Source of the DNA: Lactifluus volemus
Lineage: Eukaryota > Basidiomycota > Agaricomycetes > Russulales > Russulaceae
Reading direction: 5' to 3'
Length of the DNA stretch: 64,000 nt
Assembly: GCA_022376515.1 (NCBI GenBank)
Contig: WTXI01000009.1
Span: 62,001-126,000 of the forward strand
Part shown: one piece after another, positions 22,527-35,267 of the stretch
Numbering within the stretch: the first letter of the stretch is position 1
How the letters are laid out: every line of letters begins with the position of its first letter
The notes under the pieces: generated by a model
The model's input: the letters and a program-made list of their open reading frames with translations, nothing else
What the model was told of the DNA's origin: nothing
Databases searched by the model: none
Made by a program: the position numbers and the translations under genes

Positions 22527-23758
22527 CTTTCTGGCGAGGAGACATGGCCGCTTTTGTTAGATGATTCTGAAAGTGATTCGAGGGGTGCGCTAGGTGGCGG
22601 AACATCCGGTGCAATGTGTCATAGAGACCTTTAGAGACGTGAGAGATACCAAAGATGTACGACATGGAAACGTCGATGCGCCACGCAGGGAGATGAACTT
22701 TGAAATATTATCTCTGTCTAAGAACAAAAGAATAGTCCGACGCTCACCTGAACGGCCACCGTAGTAAGAAGGGACCGTGACAGACTCTGATGAGTGAGTT
22801 GCTAAGAAGGATGTCGGAAGGGCCTTACGGACGGCATTCAAGACGCAGTGGCATCGCGTAACGCCCGAAAGACGAATCGTCGACCCCAGTTAGGACAACA
22901 GTCGAGTCAGCTAAGAGACAACTGAGCTGGTAACGCGTCGATTGCTATGGCTGATTCAACCTGCCAGTTGCTCTGGTCGCCGCGTAGCGAACGAATCTGA
23001 GTGGACTCGGGGCTGTCACTGGAACACGGATGCTGTACAGCCACTGGCAAGGCCCATGAACCCTTTTTTTTTTTTTTCACTTGTACAAGCTCGTTTGAGC
23101 TCGTACGAGTCCTCTCAAGTGGATGAAGTAAGAAAAGTGAGAAAAGTCAAAAAGGAACCTACGTTCATTAAAAGTGGGTATCAACAAAATTCGAAAAGTA
23201 AAGAAAGAGGGTGTGCCAGTGCACACAAGGCACTAGTACACACAGTTACTTGTGGTCATTTCACGTAGTGCAACAGACTTGACTTTCCCACTTTTCAGCT
23301 TTTTTACTTCGGACAGCTTGTGAAGTAAAACGTATAAGTTTTTGTACAACTTCCTGATGGCCTTCGAGCCTGAGGTGCCTCGGCGACAAGGATCGATGAG
23401 GCTAGATAACGTACCTGGTGATTCTGACTGCTATGACCTCTTCCTCTTGACAGAACCTCACAGGCCTCACCTAGCACTCAGTTGTACGATTCTGTATGAC
23501 TGGGCGAGTTGCGTGTTGGATGGTAGAGCATATTAAAATTGTAGTGCTTATTACTAGTAGGAACCATTTCGTTATCAACTTTGCCAGTGGCGAGCTGTTT
23601 CGATCAGTTCGTAATTGTATATAGACTCCCACCTCCCCACCTATTTCGCGAGGTGATCAACAACTCTACCCTCGAGTAACCTTCCGCGGCTCACCCGGGC
23701 TAGCACTGCAGTATTTGCCGGGATCCGGTCGATCACCAGCCAACTCGCACACCTAAGC

Positions 23759-23920
23759 ATGGAACAAGAAGACCTTCCTTCAAGCGAGCACGGTCACGGT
23801 GAGACACTAGGAGGGATCTGGTCAGCCATAAACAAAGAAAAGAAGGCAGCCCAGAAATCTTATTCACAAACTAAGAGCTTGAAGAGGATAACACTAGTAC
23901 TGGTACTAGTAGTGCGCTAG
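23759..23920 (+). CDS. small open frame of unknown nature
   Basis: ATG at 23759 in a good context (AAGCATGG) opens 53 codons that begin MEQEDLPSSEHGHG and continue with a Lys-rich stretch (INKEKKAAQKSYSQ), ending in a run of Leu/Val. A TATATAGACTCCC stretch about 140 bp upstream looks like a promoter or LTR piece. It could be a remnant of a retroelement or chance. No family is recognised. Confidence 0.18.
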   Translation: MEQEDLPSSEHGHGETLGGIWSAINKEKKAAQKSYSQTKSLKRITLVLVLVVR

Positions 23921-24037
23921 TTGAATGCTGTGAAAACCCAACGCGCTGTAGCAAGACGATGTATTGGACAGAGTCCCACATTCCGCTATCTCGATACAAC
24001 TACAAAGTAAGATCCCCACGAAATACCATTGTCCGGA

Positions 24038-26833
24038 TTACATGAATGCCTCTACCAGCTCCTTTCTTGCCGATACGAGGCGCTGCCGCCTATTTTGCAA
24101 TCCAGTGCGAAGTTCCGCGATATGTTCAGGCTCGCTCAGGAGCATCATACACCTCTGGTACCCATCAGACCCGCTGATATTGAGCCCTTTGATAAGGGTA
24201 TCCTGGAGACCGACCGTGACGCCACGCAGCATCGTCCTGTCGAGTCCCATCGGGATGATATCTACGAATCTCTTGTACGCAACTGCGATTGATGTCACGT
24301 CAGTTACGATGGGCGCCGACAAGGGACAAAGATGCGCCACATACTTTGGAAATAAGCACGGACATCTGCCATTATTTCTATGGCGGGCTCCATGGGGTCT
24401 GCTGGGAGTAGTTTAGCTAGTGATGAGGCCTTGATTCCCTGTAGTCCCATCCTAGTGAGTGAGGAGACCGCTTCGTTCATCGCCCTTGTTACGTCTTGGC
24501 TTCGACGCTCGTCCAGGTTGCTGAAGAAGTTACTCTTGGTTTTTAAACGGGCGTCCTTGTAGTAAGCCAGGAAGGCCGACTGATATTCTCGGTAATAGTG
24601 CTCATTCGTGGTAAATGGTTCTTGTTCGTTCTGCAGTAGTGCCTCCATGTGCCGTTCTGCAGCTTGGGCACAGCCCTCGAGGTGGTTGTCAACGATGCTC
24701 CTGAGAATTATCATCAACAAGATGAAAATATCGATCGAGAGAACATCACAAGGCCTACATGACATCCTGCTTCAGACGACCGTGGGTATAGTGATCGAAA
24801 TGCTCTGCTACCAATTCCTTGACGCGGAAGTCCAATTCCTTCTTTACGAAGTCGAAGAAGTTCCGGGTTGGAGCATCCCATTGCTTCACGAAGGTATCAA
24901 TATATGTCTTTAAGACAATGTACGGGGGCTTGTTTGGAAGCTCTCGCGTTCGGGCGCTGACAAGACCGAGGTCAAGGCCGAGGGATTGAGAAAATGAAAC
25001 TTGCTTACGAGTTCGCAGTGTGCATGACATCTTCCACAAACAGGGCTTGACTGTGCTCAGTAACCGGATCTTCTTCTTCTTCTTCATTGGAAAGGAATGA
25101 CATAGGAGGAGGGATCGGCGTGGTCTTAGGGTCAAGCGGGCGCTCAAGCGGTCGGAAGTCGGGCGCCGTCTGACGAATAGCTTTCGTAAACCGAATGCCT
25201 GAGTCTCGAATAGTTTGTATGAGGCCCTTCTCGTCTGGAGCCCCGCCAGTGGCCGCAACAAGTTCCTCAACGGAGCGAACAAACGCGCTCATCAAGTTCA
25301 TAATCTCCCCCATTGGCTCGGACGATGGTGGGTTCGGAAGCCGGAAGATTTCACGGTTCGTTTGGTTCAAGAGCTTATCAACCTCCCCCTGGAGCTCGGG
25401 AAGCCTACCAAGGACTTAGAATCGGCTGCCAGATCCAAAACAATACAAGCTTACCGCTTGGAGATTAATTCTGGTAGCACTTGACCGAGACGTCGTACGA
25501 GAGGCTCTGTACCCAGCCGACGTTGAAAGATCCGTTCTAGATTCGACCACGGATGATTGGCTGAGAAAAAGCCGACCTCTGCTTCCCGGGCCTGCTCATA
25601 CGTGACGCCGCTTCTGATATCCTTGGAGTCAGGGTTCTTAACACAGAAATATTCGACCCCTTGACCCTTGTCACTGCTACGAATCTTGTCGATCCAAATC
25701 TTCTCTTCACCAATCGGTATGCGGTCAGGCTTGGTGAGGACACCTACGCAGCAGCACACATAAGTAGGTTGAAAATACACCCATGAAACATCAAAATACC
25801 AATGGTCCGGGTGCCCTTCGGGTCAAATTGAGCGGCGAGGCGGTGGGCGATCTGGTTCTCGAAATCCGCTGTGAACGTCGATTTGTCGGAGATTATACAG
25901 GGAAATTATTGAAGGGAAACATACTCTCGCACGTTATAGTTACCAGAATTATGCAGCTTTCCTTACTGATGTACTGCTCAGCGAGCTGTTGAACAAGGTG
26001 CCTGTCGTGATCCTCTCCTCCGACAATCAAGCCTGTCATAAATTAGTTGTTTGCAGAATTTAAGTGCTTGTATCACCTACCTGGGAGATCAATGAAAGAA
26101 AGGTCATCCACGTCGTGGCCTTTGATCTCTAAGCAAATCGAACTTGAAGAAAATGAGAACTGCCTCTCCTCCGAGTCTAGTCCTTCGAGGGGACCATCTA
26201 GGAACTGAGTATACGAGGTACGACGATTTAAGATCGCGCACTGAGCGCGGCGGATCCGTTCCTCAACCAGGGACTTTGTGAGTATTGGAGGCCCAAATTT
26301 GATTTTGCTCGGCTGTGAAAGTTCCCTTCCCTCCGGGTCTGTGACAAACTTCAAAGAAATCTCGCATCGCCATGGCTCAGGGGATCGCGAGAGCGAACAT
26401 TCCGTCGGGCACCTACATTATGCATGACACATTAGATTTATGGAAAAAAAATTGGGGAGCCAACGAACGTCTTACCTAGTGCAGGTCCCAAGATTACGGG
26501 GCAGAGTAATGCCCGAGATAGACTCTATGAGTGACGATTTTCCAGCGCTCTGCGATCCAACAACGGCAATAATCGGTATGTCTAGTTCAAGATCGGCACT
26601 GTGGGAAGTAAAGAAAAGACTTCAGGCGAAGGTGTGGATGGGGCTGATAATGATCCTCACCCTGCTGCGCGGAGGCGATTAACGGAGTCGAGCATGCAAC
26701 GCTTGCGAGCTACAAACTTCGGATCGGAAAGACCGATTGGGGTGTCCACTGGCGCGGCCATCGTGTCAGATAGGCTGGAGGGGACGTCGTGATCACTGCC
26801 AAGGTCGCTGCCACTGTCAGACGATACCATCAT
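24038..26833 (-). CDS. dynamin-superfamily GTPase, copy C
   Basis: Apparently intact Mx/dynamin-like GTPase. The start is MMVSSDSGSD (ATG 26833; another ATG at 26857 is in frame). Exon 1 ends at 26661; the P-loop exon 26598-26476 has VVGSQSAGKSSLIESISG. Then RIRRAQCAILNRRTS and SFIDLPG, then a short exon with KESCIILVTITCE, ENQIAHRLAAQFDP, the G4 motif VLTKPD with KNPDSKDIRSGVTYEQ, the stalk exon with NQTNREIFRLPNPPSS and RQTAPDFRPLERP, the exon ELPNKPPYIVLKTYIDTF, the exon with NEHYYREYQSAFLAYYKD, and the GED exon RFVDIIPMGLDRTML ending in VEAFM. All ten or so introns sit where copy D has them. Acidic loops (EEEEE) mark the variable loop in the stalk. No lesions were seen. Confidence 0.85.
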
Positions 26834-26907
26834 CGATATGAGGGATTTGAGTGTCATAGGCAGAAGGGAACGTTGCGTCCACTGCAGGAAATGAGCTGGG
26901 ACGAGGG

Positions 26908-26921
26908 GGCCCTTTTTATAG
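26908..26921 (-). promoter_or_regulatory. TATA/GGCC core promoter element of copy C
   Basis: On the minus strand the bases are CTATAAAAAGGGCC, about 80 nt before the start of copy C. The flank beyond (26930-26995) matches the flank of copy B. Confidence 0.5.
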
Positions 26922-27785
26922 ATTTTGGCGAGAGGACATGTCCACTTCCGGAAGATGGTTCTGAAAGCGATTCGAGGGGTGCGCTAGATGGTGGGAACCC
27001 CCCAAAAGCATATGAGACATGAAGTGGGCGAAGAACACAGCTGCGAGGCGATATTTGGACTTTCTTAGAACAAGGAAGGACGAATTAGCAGCGCCACATC
27101 GAGCGCCCGCATGACGAGCAGTCACCGTACTCAAACACAGAAGTTGGAACCAGGAGAAAACGAGTGCCTATTCAGGGTGCACAGGCTCTCAGCGCTTGTT
27201 TTAGTGTCGTCGCTGCGCGAAAGCTCGGGTTGTTATTGGTGGCAAGGACATACAAAGTTACGTTGGGCCCAGGAATGACTGCAACTGCGGGCTCAGAGTT
27301 GACCGACAGATCGCTCCGCCACCCACGGCGCAGCACCAATTACATTCGATGAGGTGGTGAGGAGGACTCGCTGCGATCCGAGAAAGGACCTTTTGTTTCC
27401 GTATGAGATCCTTGGGTCTGTGGTATCCCACAAATATCACACCTTCTGCCACTTATACCCTACAGATGGTTCCTCGTGTGTGTAGAAGGCTACGTCAAAA
27501 TAAAATTTCAGCGGAAGACTGAACAAGTCGGATTTAGAAAGAGAATGAACCTACGTAGCATGATGGGCGTAGTTCGTCGTGTGCGCGGTAGATGAAGAAT
27601 ACCTGAGTTGGAACTGCGACAATCAATAGTCCAGTTTCTCGCATCCAATCGCCGCAGCGCTAACAGCTCCCCATTCCTCAACTCTCAACTCCTCAACCAA
27701 TATCGCCATAACACTTAGATGCAAAACGCATGACATTTCTCCAGCCAAGAGGCAATATAACGAGCCATTGTAATTATCACGAGGA
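26922..27785. other. spacer between dynamin copies C and D
   Basis: The left third is the duplicated 5' flank of copy C. The rest, including the 3' flank of copy D, shows no recognisable coding sequence, RNA gene or repeat. Confidence 0.4.
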
Positions 27786-30547
27786 TCACCCAAATGCTTG
27801 CAAAAGTTCCTCCTTGGCCTTCCAGAGGCGTTCGCGCCTCTTCTGCAACTCGGTGCGACGCTCAGCAATGTCCTCTGGTTCGTTCAAAAGTGATTTGCAA
27901 CGTCCATACCCTTCCGGTCCGCTGATAGCCAAGCCATTAAAGATCGCAGCCTCGAGGCCGATCTTGATACCGCGCAGTAACGTGCGGTCTATGCTCATTG
28001 GCACGTGGTCCACGAAGCGCTTATATGCGACTGCGAAACATATAAACATCAGCCATCCATACGAAAACGTGGGAAGAAGCGCTAGGAACCTTGGAAATAG
28101 GCACGGACCTCTGCCATTATTTCGATGGCGGTTTCCATAGGGTCAGGTGGGAAAAGTCGAGGTAGCACCGAACGGTCGACGGAATGCAGGTCCAATTCGG
28201 CAAGACCGGAAACTACCTTATTAAAGGAATTCCTCGCCCATTCACTGTCGCTCTCCAAGTTTACTATGAAATTACTCCGAGATTTCTGGCGAATTCCCTT
28301 GTAGTATCCTAGAAACTTTGAGCGATATTCCATGAAATAGTGTTCGTTCATGGTGAACGGCTCTTGCTCTTCCTCTAACAGAGAGCTTATATGCTGTTCG
28401 GCCGCATCTGCACATTTCTGCATGTGGTTTTGAACGATGTGTCTAGGGCACGTCAATGAGGGGAAAGGTAAAGCACGAGTTGAACGACGAAAGCGCACAT
28501 AACTCGCTGCTTGAGATGGCCGTAAGTATAGTTGGCAAAGTGATCTTCGATCACCAACTTGATGCGTTTGTTCAACTCCTTCCTTGTGGAGTCGAAGAGC
28601 TGCTTCGAAGGGGAATCCCATCGCTTCACAACGGCGCAAACATAGTGCTTCTTGACGATGAATGGGATATTGTTGGGTAGCTCACGAGTTACCGCCCTGG
28701 AAAATGGAGACTGAGTACAACAACCGGCAGGTCACGCTTGCTTACGAGTTTGCTTTCTTCATGACATCCCCGACAAAAATAGCTCGACTAGAATCACCAG
28801 GCTGGGACTCCCAATCTTCTTCTTCATTTGACAGGAAGCTAGGCTGAGTAGTAGGAATCTCCGGCGATTCACATCCTCTGGGACGCTCAATTGGCCGGAA
28901 GTCAGGTGCCGTCTGACGTATTGCCCTTTTAAACTCGATTCGAGTTCCGCGAAGAGCTTGTATCAGACCATCCTCGTCAGGGGTGCCGTCAACAAGACGC
29001 TCGACGGAGCGCACGAACGCGCCAATCAATCGCAGCATCTCTCCGACAGGTTCTGAGGATGGTGGACTCGGGAGTCGAGAAAGGTCATGACTCGCTTGCT
29101 CCAACAGCCTGTCAACTTCTTCCTCCAGCTCAGGAAGCCTATCAAAATATTCCAATTAACCGCAGAATCCAGAGTAGTAAAGATTTGCCTTTTGGCTATC
29201 AAGTTTGAGAGGACTTGACCGAGACGTCGCGTAAGATTATCGGTACCTAGGCGTCGTTGATACAGCCATTCCAGGCCAGACCAAGGCGCTTTGGTTGAAA
29301 AGAAATGGGCCTCCTTCTCCCTGGCCTGTTCGTATGTGATACCATTATTGATGTCTTGTGAATCAGGGTTCTTCACGGAGAAGAATTCAATTCCGCCCTC
29401 CTTGCTATCTCCGTCGCCCTGAATCATCCTAATCCAGCTATCCTCATCCCCCGCGGGGATCCGGTCAGGCTTTGTGAGGACACCTATGCAACGGGGATGA
29501 GATATGTGACGGAGAATAAGAGATAGATGGGCATACCAATGGTTCGCGAGCCGTGTGGGTCAAAGCGAGCAGCAAGACGGTGAGCGCTTTGATTTTCAAG
29601 GTCAGCTATAACAATTGAAATTAGGTGTTGATACAGGTGAGTAAAGACAAAAATCGGACTTTCGCATGCAATGGTTAAGAGAATGATACAGCTTTCCTTG
29701 CGGATATATGTTTCAGCAAGTTGTTGGACCAGAGCAGAGTCGTGCGGGTCTCCTCCGGGTATCAAGCCTACGATAGCTTAAACGGTGGTGACATTTATAT
29801 GATTGAATTGCGTACCTGGGAGGTCGACAAACGACAGGTCATCGACATCCTTTCCGCTTATCTCTATGCAAACAGAATTTGAAGAAAACGACAGCTCCCT
29901 CTGCTTTAGAGCTTCAGATGAGGGTTGAAGGAAGTGATCGATTGGGGTGTTAGGGTTGAGGATTGCACACTGAGCACGGCGAATACGGTCAGTCACAAGA
30001 GGTTTTGCAAAGATGGGTTCGCCGAATTCAACCCTGCGGGGTTGGGCCAGTACGACCCCGTTCTCGTCTGTGACATTCCGCAGCGAGACTACACAACGCC
30101 AAGGTTCTGAGGAATGGGAAAGTTGGCATTCGGTCGGACACCTTTAGAACGCAGATCAGCACGTGTGTGAATACACGCAAGCAAAGGGGTTGTGGCGCAT
30201 ACCTCGTGCAAGTACCGGATGAACGTGGGAGGGTAATACCGGAGATGGCCTCGATGAGCGACGACTTTCCAGCACTTTGAGATCCAAGGACGACGATTAC
30301 GGGTATATCGAGGTCCAAGTGAGCACTACGATGAAAGGGGAAAGTGTGAGTAACATCATGCTCTGAGGGCCATTGTGGGGTCTTACCCGCCCGCGCGAAG
30401 ACGGTTCACAGCGTCAAGCATCTCACGCTTTTGGGACACGAATTGGGGGTCAGAAAGGCCTACAGGGCCTTCGCCATAGTCGACAGAACTCTCAGAGGTG
30501 GCGGTGGTGTCACCACAGACCGATGCACTCTCAGAAGAGCCAGCCAT
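27786..30547 (-). CDS. dynamin-superfamily GTPase, copy D
   Basis: Apparently intact. Start MAGSSESASVCG at 30547; exon 1 ends at 30387. The protein then has LGSQSAGKSSLIEAISGIT (P-loop), the Cys-led exon CPTECQLSHSSEPW, RIRRAQCAILNPNTP, SFVDLPG, KESCIILLTIACE, VLTKPDRIPAGDED (G4), KNPDSQDINNGITYEQ, the stalk exon ending VGDVMKKANS, VTRELPNNIPFIVKKHY, NEHYFMEYRSKFLGYYKG and the GED exon RFVDHVPMSIDRTLL to LLQAFG at 27786. Residues typical of the bundle-signalling element and GED are present in order, without a pleckstrin-homology domain or proline-rich tail. This places it nearer to Mx-like fungal dynamins than to classical endocytic dynamin. Natural roles of this expanded family in mushrooms are not known. 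Confidence 0.86.
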
Positions 30548-30587
30548 GGGGGATCAAGAAACTGAAGAGACGAAGGGCAGAAGAGTG

Positions 30588-30600
30588 GCCCCTTTATACG
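30588..30600 (-). promoter_or_regulatory. TATA/GGCC core promoter element of copy D
   Basis: On the minus strand the bases are CGTATAAAGGGGCC in part, about 45 nt before the ATG of copy D. It is the third member of the set seen before copies B and C. Confidence 0.45.
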
Positions 30601-30828
30601 ACTGCATTTCCATTTAAAACTTTGGTATGTGATATCTAAATCGCTTCATGGGTGGGCAGGTGAAAGGGATGTAAAGGGCATCGCACTCACTTCGCGATCA
30701 CGCCCACGACTACGGCCCGATTAAGCCGGTTACGTTGTTGCTCGATCCTTGCCCCTGGTCATGCCCACCACTTCTCTAATCTGCCAACTGCGCCCCACTA
30801 CGAATCTGGTACTTAGAAACATTACAAT

Positions 30829-31698
30829 ATGTTCACCTCTCATTCGTTCTTCCCTTTTGCACTCGTAGCCTTTTTTGCCTTAACATCAGAAGCACAACTT
30901 CCTGATTCTTCAGCGCTTCTCTCAAGCACGAGTGATATTACCGGCAGTTTTGCCCCATCCGCCACATCCTTCGCGAACTTCACCACGACCAATGCGCAAG
31001 GCTCAATGATCGTCACCTCCATTCCCATCACAGTCACCCCAAATACTTCCTCAACGGCGTCTTCTTCGACACCCTTCCCAAGTCTTGGAGGATACACCAC
31101 GTGCGGTACGTATCATTTACACCCGATAAGGGAAAAAACACATCTATCGATATCTTCCTGCGAGCTCATCTTTACTCCCCCTTATAGTGGTCAACTGCTT
31201 AGATTATGCAGTTGCACGTGTAAATTGCACCAGCGTCACCGCTGTCGCCTGTTACTGTACCAGCTCGTACGTCTCTCTCCCTTCAAGTTAACCTGCCCCC
31301 AATGCTGACGCATACCACCTCTCCACGCCGCTCCAACGCCAACCCCCTTTTTACGTCACCACACCATTACCACCAGAGTATTCCCAAACGCGCTCTACAC
31401 CTGCGTCGCAGCCAACTGCAGCACGAGCGTTCCCACAGCCGAAAACCTCGCGCAGAAATTCTGCGCTATCGACAACACCACGCTCTCCTTCTCTTCCACC
31501 GCCGCCCCACCGCCGTCCACGGCCAAACCGTTGGCGTCCTCGACCTCACCGGGCGGATCATCGCCTTCCGGTTCTTCATCCAGCTCGAAATCACCCAATG
31601 CAGCTACCTCAGCGCTTAGAACGCCCGTCGATACCCGAGGATGGATCGTCATAGCCTGTGGCGCCGGCGCCATATTCGGCGCCACCGCGCTGCTATAA
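30829..31698 (+). CDS. CFEM-domain cell-surface protein, GPI-type
   Basis: CFEM proteins are extracellular, fungus-specific and often bind haem or act at the cell wall. Three exons (30829-31105, 31188-31266, 31377-31698) give 225 residues. An N-terminal signal peptide ends near SEAQLP. A Ser/Thr-rich spacer follows, then eight cysteines spaced as in CFEM: TTC, VVNC, RVNC, VACYC, YTC, ANC and KFC. The C-terminal half is again Ser/Pro-rich, ending in a hydrophobic segment (GWIVIACGAGAIFGATALL), consistent with a GPI-anchor signal or a membrane helix. The CFEM domain sits in the middle instead of directly after the signal peptide. The ATG opens the signal peptide, so the start is well supported. 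Substrate unknown. Confidence 0.85.
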
Positions 31699-32441
31699 GC
31701 CCTGCCCGATATTTTTTTTTTCAAATCGCGGAAGGTTCGGACTGACACCGGTATGTTTATCATCTCTCCACCTGGCACCTCCCCTTCTTCTTGTGTACAC
31801 TGTAATAAATCTTAAACTTTATGACTCGATCACGCGATGAGTCGGACGTCATTGGTCCTTGGTTCTCACCTCAGATTCTATTACTACCCCGTCGCGTGGT
31901 TGGGACCTTTTTTGGCCCGACCTAGGTTTCTTTGCCTTCTCACACCGGACTTTCAGTTGGACAGTTAAATTGTACAGTATGGGTCACGAGCCACTCACCA
32001 TGTCATCATATATATGTCGTTCCCACAATGAATATACCTAACAACGCGTGGTCCGATGATCCGGAGGGCGTTGCTATTGCTGAACGGAGGCCTGCTGCAC
32101 ACAGATACAGTTGCCAGATCAGAAGCGCGGAGTATGGATAAGGCGGAACTGCCTGCAACGCATGCGGGGTACGTTATGATACACACAAAAAATGAAACGA
32201 GTCGAGATGCCCTAGGCGGTCTACGTTCAGAGAGACAGAACAGTAACGCTATGCGCGTGACACGAAGAGATCAAATTTGATACAATGGCGTACAAAACAG
32301 ACAAAAAAAGGGGGGGCTAGAAATAACAATGTCAGTCTGGGGGCATGCCTGGTAGGTGAGGAGACGAAAAGAAAAAGAAATTGAGAAAGCGCACACAAAT
32401 TTTTACACTACTAGTTCAAGCATCGTAATCCCCCCCGTCGA
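31699..32441. other. intergenic between convergent genes
   Basis: This is the 3' flank of the CFEM gene and of the F-box-like gene. It holds an A/G run near 32300-32315 and nothing coding that I recognise. Confidence 0.45.
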
Positions 32442-35006
32442 TCATCTCTCTCCACCCACGCCCACCCTGCTGGTCGTCTGCAAACTCGCGGACGATCCAC
32501 CGATAAGTCTTACGTTCCCGGTACCGGGGGCTCTCAACCCAGTATCGCCCTCGGCGTCGCCATCGCAAATACGTGGACGCTTCCCCGCAGCAACGCTTGA
32601 TAACGCAGCCTCCTCAGACCCGCGCTTCGAAGCTCTTGCAGCGGCCACTTCAGCGGCGGTCAGGGGAGAGTATTCGCCTTCTAATCGCGTGCGCTTCGAT
32701 TGGGTCCTTGAAACGCCGTTTTCCGACTCCGCCTGCACGCGGGAGTCCTGGTCCCCTTGGTAGTAATCGCGCTTTCGCGAAGCGATCGCGATCATGTCGG
32801 GACTCGTCGCTTCGGCATATGCCCCCGGATCCCCATCCGAGTAGTCAGAGTAAACCAGTTCCTCGTCGTCGTCCTCTTCCTCTTCCTCTTCTTCGTACGC
32901 GGCTTCTTCTAGACGAATGGTATTCCCTAACGCTATTCGGTGCTGCCCGCGTTGGGGGTATGGTCCTGGGTGTGAAGGCACGACTTGGGTTGTGTCGGTA
33001 GAGCGAACTACGTCGCCAACATCACGACGGAGCATGGCACGCTCGCAAATCCTACAGTTACACGCAAACAAAGGAGCGTATGATTCACGCCAAACCTGAC
33101 CGAAGAGTAGCGTCGCGACGATCAGCCACACAACACTCCATGGAGACCATTGGAGATACGCACCTCTATGAATGCTTTGAGGGAAAAGGCGGGCATCTCT
33201 TGCATTGTCGTCGGAACATATGGTATTTCCCGTAGGAGGTTGGACGGCTCGGGAGGGCCTAACTCGGTAAATAGGTTTATTCGTGGAACCTCCTCGCGAG
33301 GCGATTCTACCTCCCCTTCCTTTTCCCTCTTGTCGTCGCTCGGTGGCGGTGAAGGAGTAGTCTGCAACGTCGCCGTGCTCAGAACCGGGCTGGTCGTGTG
33401 TGATGTCTCGGATTTTGAGCTCGAACTCGCGTCGTCTAACGGTGTTCCAGGGTCCGGATCGTTCTCATGCACAGGAGGCTGGCGCAGGTCCTTGCTCCAC
33501 GCCCATGCATGTTGAAGTGCACGTAGTACATCTTCCGAATCCATGGCGGAAACGATCTTCATGGCTTCGGAACCTCCTTGGAACATGATGCGCTTGATGA
33601 TGTTTTGCATCGCCGGGAGGAGAATTTTGCGCAACTGGCGCTCAAAGACACGATAGAGTTGATCTGCGAGGTGGTACGTAGGTGCGGGGGGGATGCGGAG
33701 AGTTGCCGGAATAGGATGCACCTGTTCGTTGGACATTGGAAGGGTCCAAGGCGCTGGGTGTTCTGCGAGGGGGATCCGGGGACGACATCCATGCCAGTCG
33801 TCAGCTGGGGAAAGCCAGAGTCCGTCGAGGATGCGTATGCGCGCCCAGTCCATCTGTGCCATCTCGCGTACACTATGTAATTCCTCAGCCATGGCGAGTG
33901 TTTCGTAATCGTCTGGGTCGATCTCTGCATTGGTCGCATCCTGATCGGCATTTTCATAGATATAACCATTCGTCCGCATATCTAGTCTTTGCTGGGCTAG
34001 CGCGTGTTCCATATGCATCCCAATGCGGGTGTGGCGACTTAACCATGACTTTTCTCGCGCGATCTGGAAAATGTCGCCAAGAGTACCCTCACCGGCCTCG
34101 ATGAAAGCATCGATACTCTGTCGGACCTCCCAGTCGAGTGAGGACCAATATGATGACCCATTGGCAACGACTTGGCGATCGGGTGCGGTAACTCCCATGC
34201 GCCGCCAAAGCCATTCGCTGCGACAGCTACGACAGGTTGCAGACACGGACGGCCAGGTGTCGAGGTCTTCATTTTCGGCGCAACCTACTGCGGCGACTTG
34301 GGGTGTGAAGAGGTCGCAACGTGGGGGAGCCTCGCGCAGACACAAGCCGCAATAGGTTGTTTTCCGATGCTCGCGACAGGTGAGGATGGTGCCAATCAGC
34401 GGAACGGTGACGAAACGTTTGGCCAATGCGAGACCAACGTTCGTGCCGGGGTTATTGATTCTGCAGACATAACAAGAGCACTGGGTGATGAAGCGGAACT
34501 GATGATATGGAGAGACGCGCTGGGGAGTAGAAATATTGTCATTGTGTTGTGTGACGGTGTGCTGTGCGAGGGACTCGAGGGGGTCGATCGCACAACATGC
34601 GTGATTCCAAAAGCGATGCCACTCGACTGAAGACAAATATCAGAGTGGGTGCACGCGCTAAAACGCGATTGTGGCTCACGCGCAGAACCCCAAGATGGAC
34701 ACATCGTCATCAACTTTTCTAGGGCAAACGCGTCGCGAAATACTGTATATACGATGCGGTGTGGCCAATGTTCGCGTAGGTCCCATGTGGCCGGACAATA
34801 GCTAGAAGTGGACACGTCTAGGATATAGTGGGTGGCGATGAGCCTAGGAGGAAAGTGACGGTTGGTTACATAGAAAGAAAGATAAGAAAAGAATGAATAA
34901 TAACGAACCTGATAATTTCTGGAGGTAATTGTGACCAAGGCTTCAGACCTGTTGAAGACTTTCCCTTACTTTGAGGGATATGCGACTTTGTTGTTGAATT
35001 GAGCAT
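32442..35006 (-). CDS. F-box-like protein with Cys-rich and acidic regions (792 residues)
   Basis: Four exons close in frame: 35006-34909, 34843-34680, 34626-33164 and 33095-32442. The N-terminus has an F-box-like helix (WSQLPPEIIRLIATHYILD), suggesting a substrate adaptor of an SCF ubiquitin ligase. A central region has several CxxC or CxC pairs (CSCYVCRINNPG, CREHRKTTYCGLCLRE, CRSCRSEWLWRRMG) that could bind zinc, then the stretch RIRILDGLWLSPADDWHG. The C-terminal third is disordered, with a run of Glu and Asp (EEEEEEEDDDEE) and basic patches (KRTRLEGEYSPL). I know this as a conserved but uncharacterised basidiomycete protein. The start is the first in-frame ATG in a good context (AAAATGC). 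The function is inferred from the F-box-like helix only. Confidence 0.7.
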
Positions 35007-35267
35007 TTTGATTATCCTCTGTCACGGAAGGGCGCGGCGTTGGTCACGGCCTCGGTTAACCCATGACGCTCACGCCCACTCAATCTGCGCCACACATATT
35101 TCCGCTTTAAACTCCGTTTAAATTTCAGCCACCCCCAACTAGGTGTAAATTGAAAAAGTTTTGTATATACACAAACAGAACAGAGAGGCACTGTTTCTTT
35201 CGAGAGTGTCCGTCGGTCAAAAATCAATTTCACAAAATAGAAAAAAAAAGTGTAAACCTTACCGTAA

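Larger units (their letters stand above)
22447..24037. other. spacer between dynamin copies B and C
   Basis: This holds the promoter of copy B at its left end, T-rich and A-rich tracts around 23060-23170, and a possible small open frame at 23759-23920 (entered separately). Bases 22550-22600 resemble bases 26945-26995 upstream of copy C, which shows that the 5' flank was duplicated together with the gene. Nothing else was recognised. Confidence 0.45.

Noticed and set aside
23560..23920. Possible solo LTR with TATATAGACTCCC
   Set aside because: No second LTR, no primer-binding site and no target duplication could be found; only the small frame was kept at low confidence.
31995..32280. Short open frames between CFEM and F-box-like genes
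   Set aside because: Too short, no conserved pattern, lies in 3' flanks.
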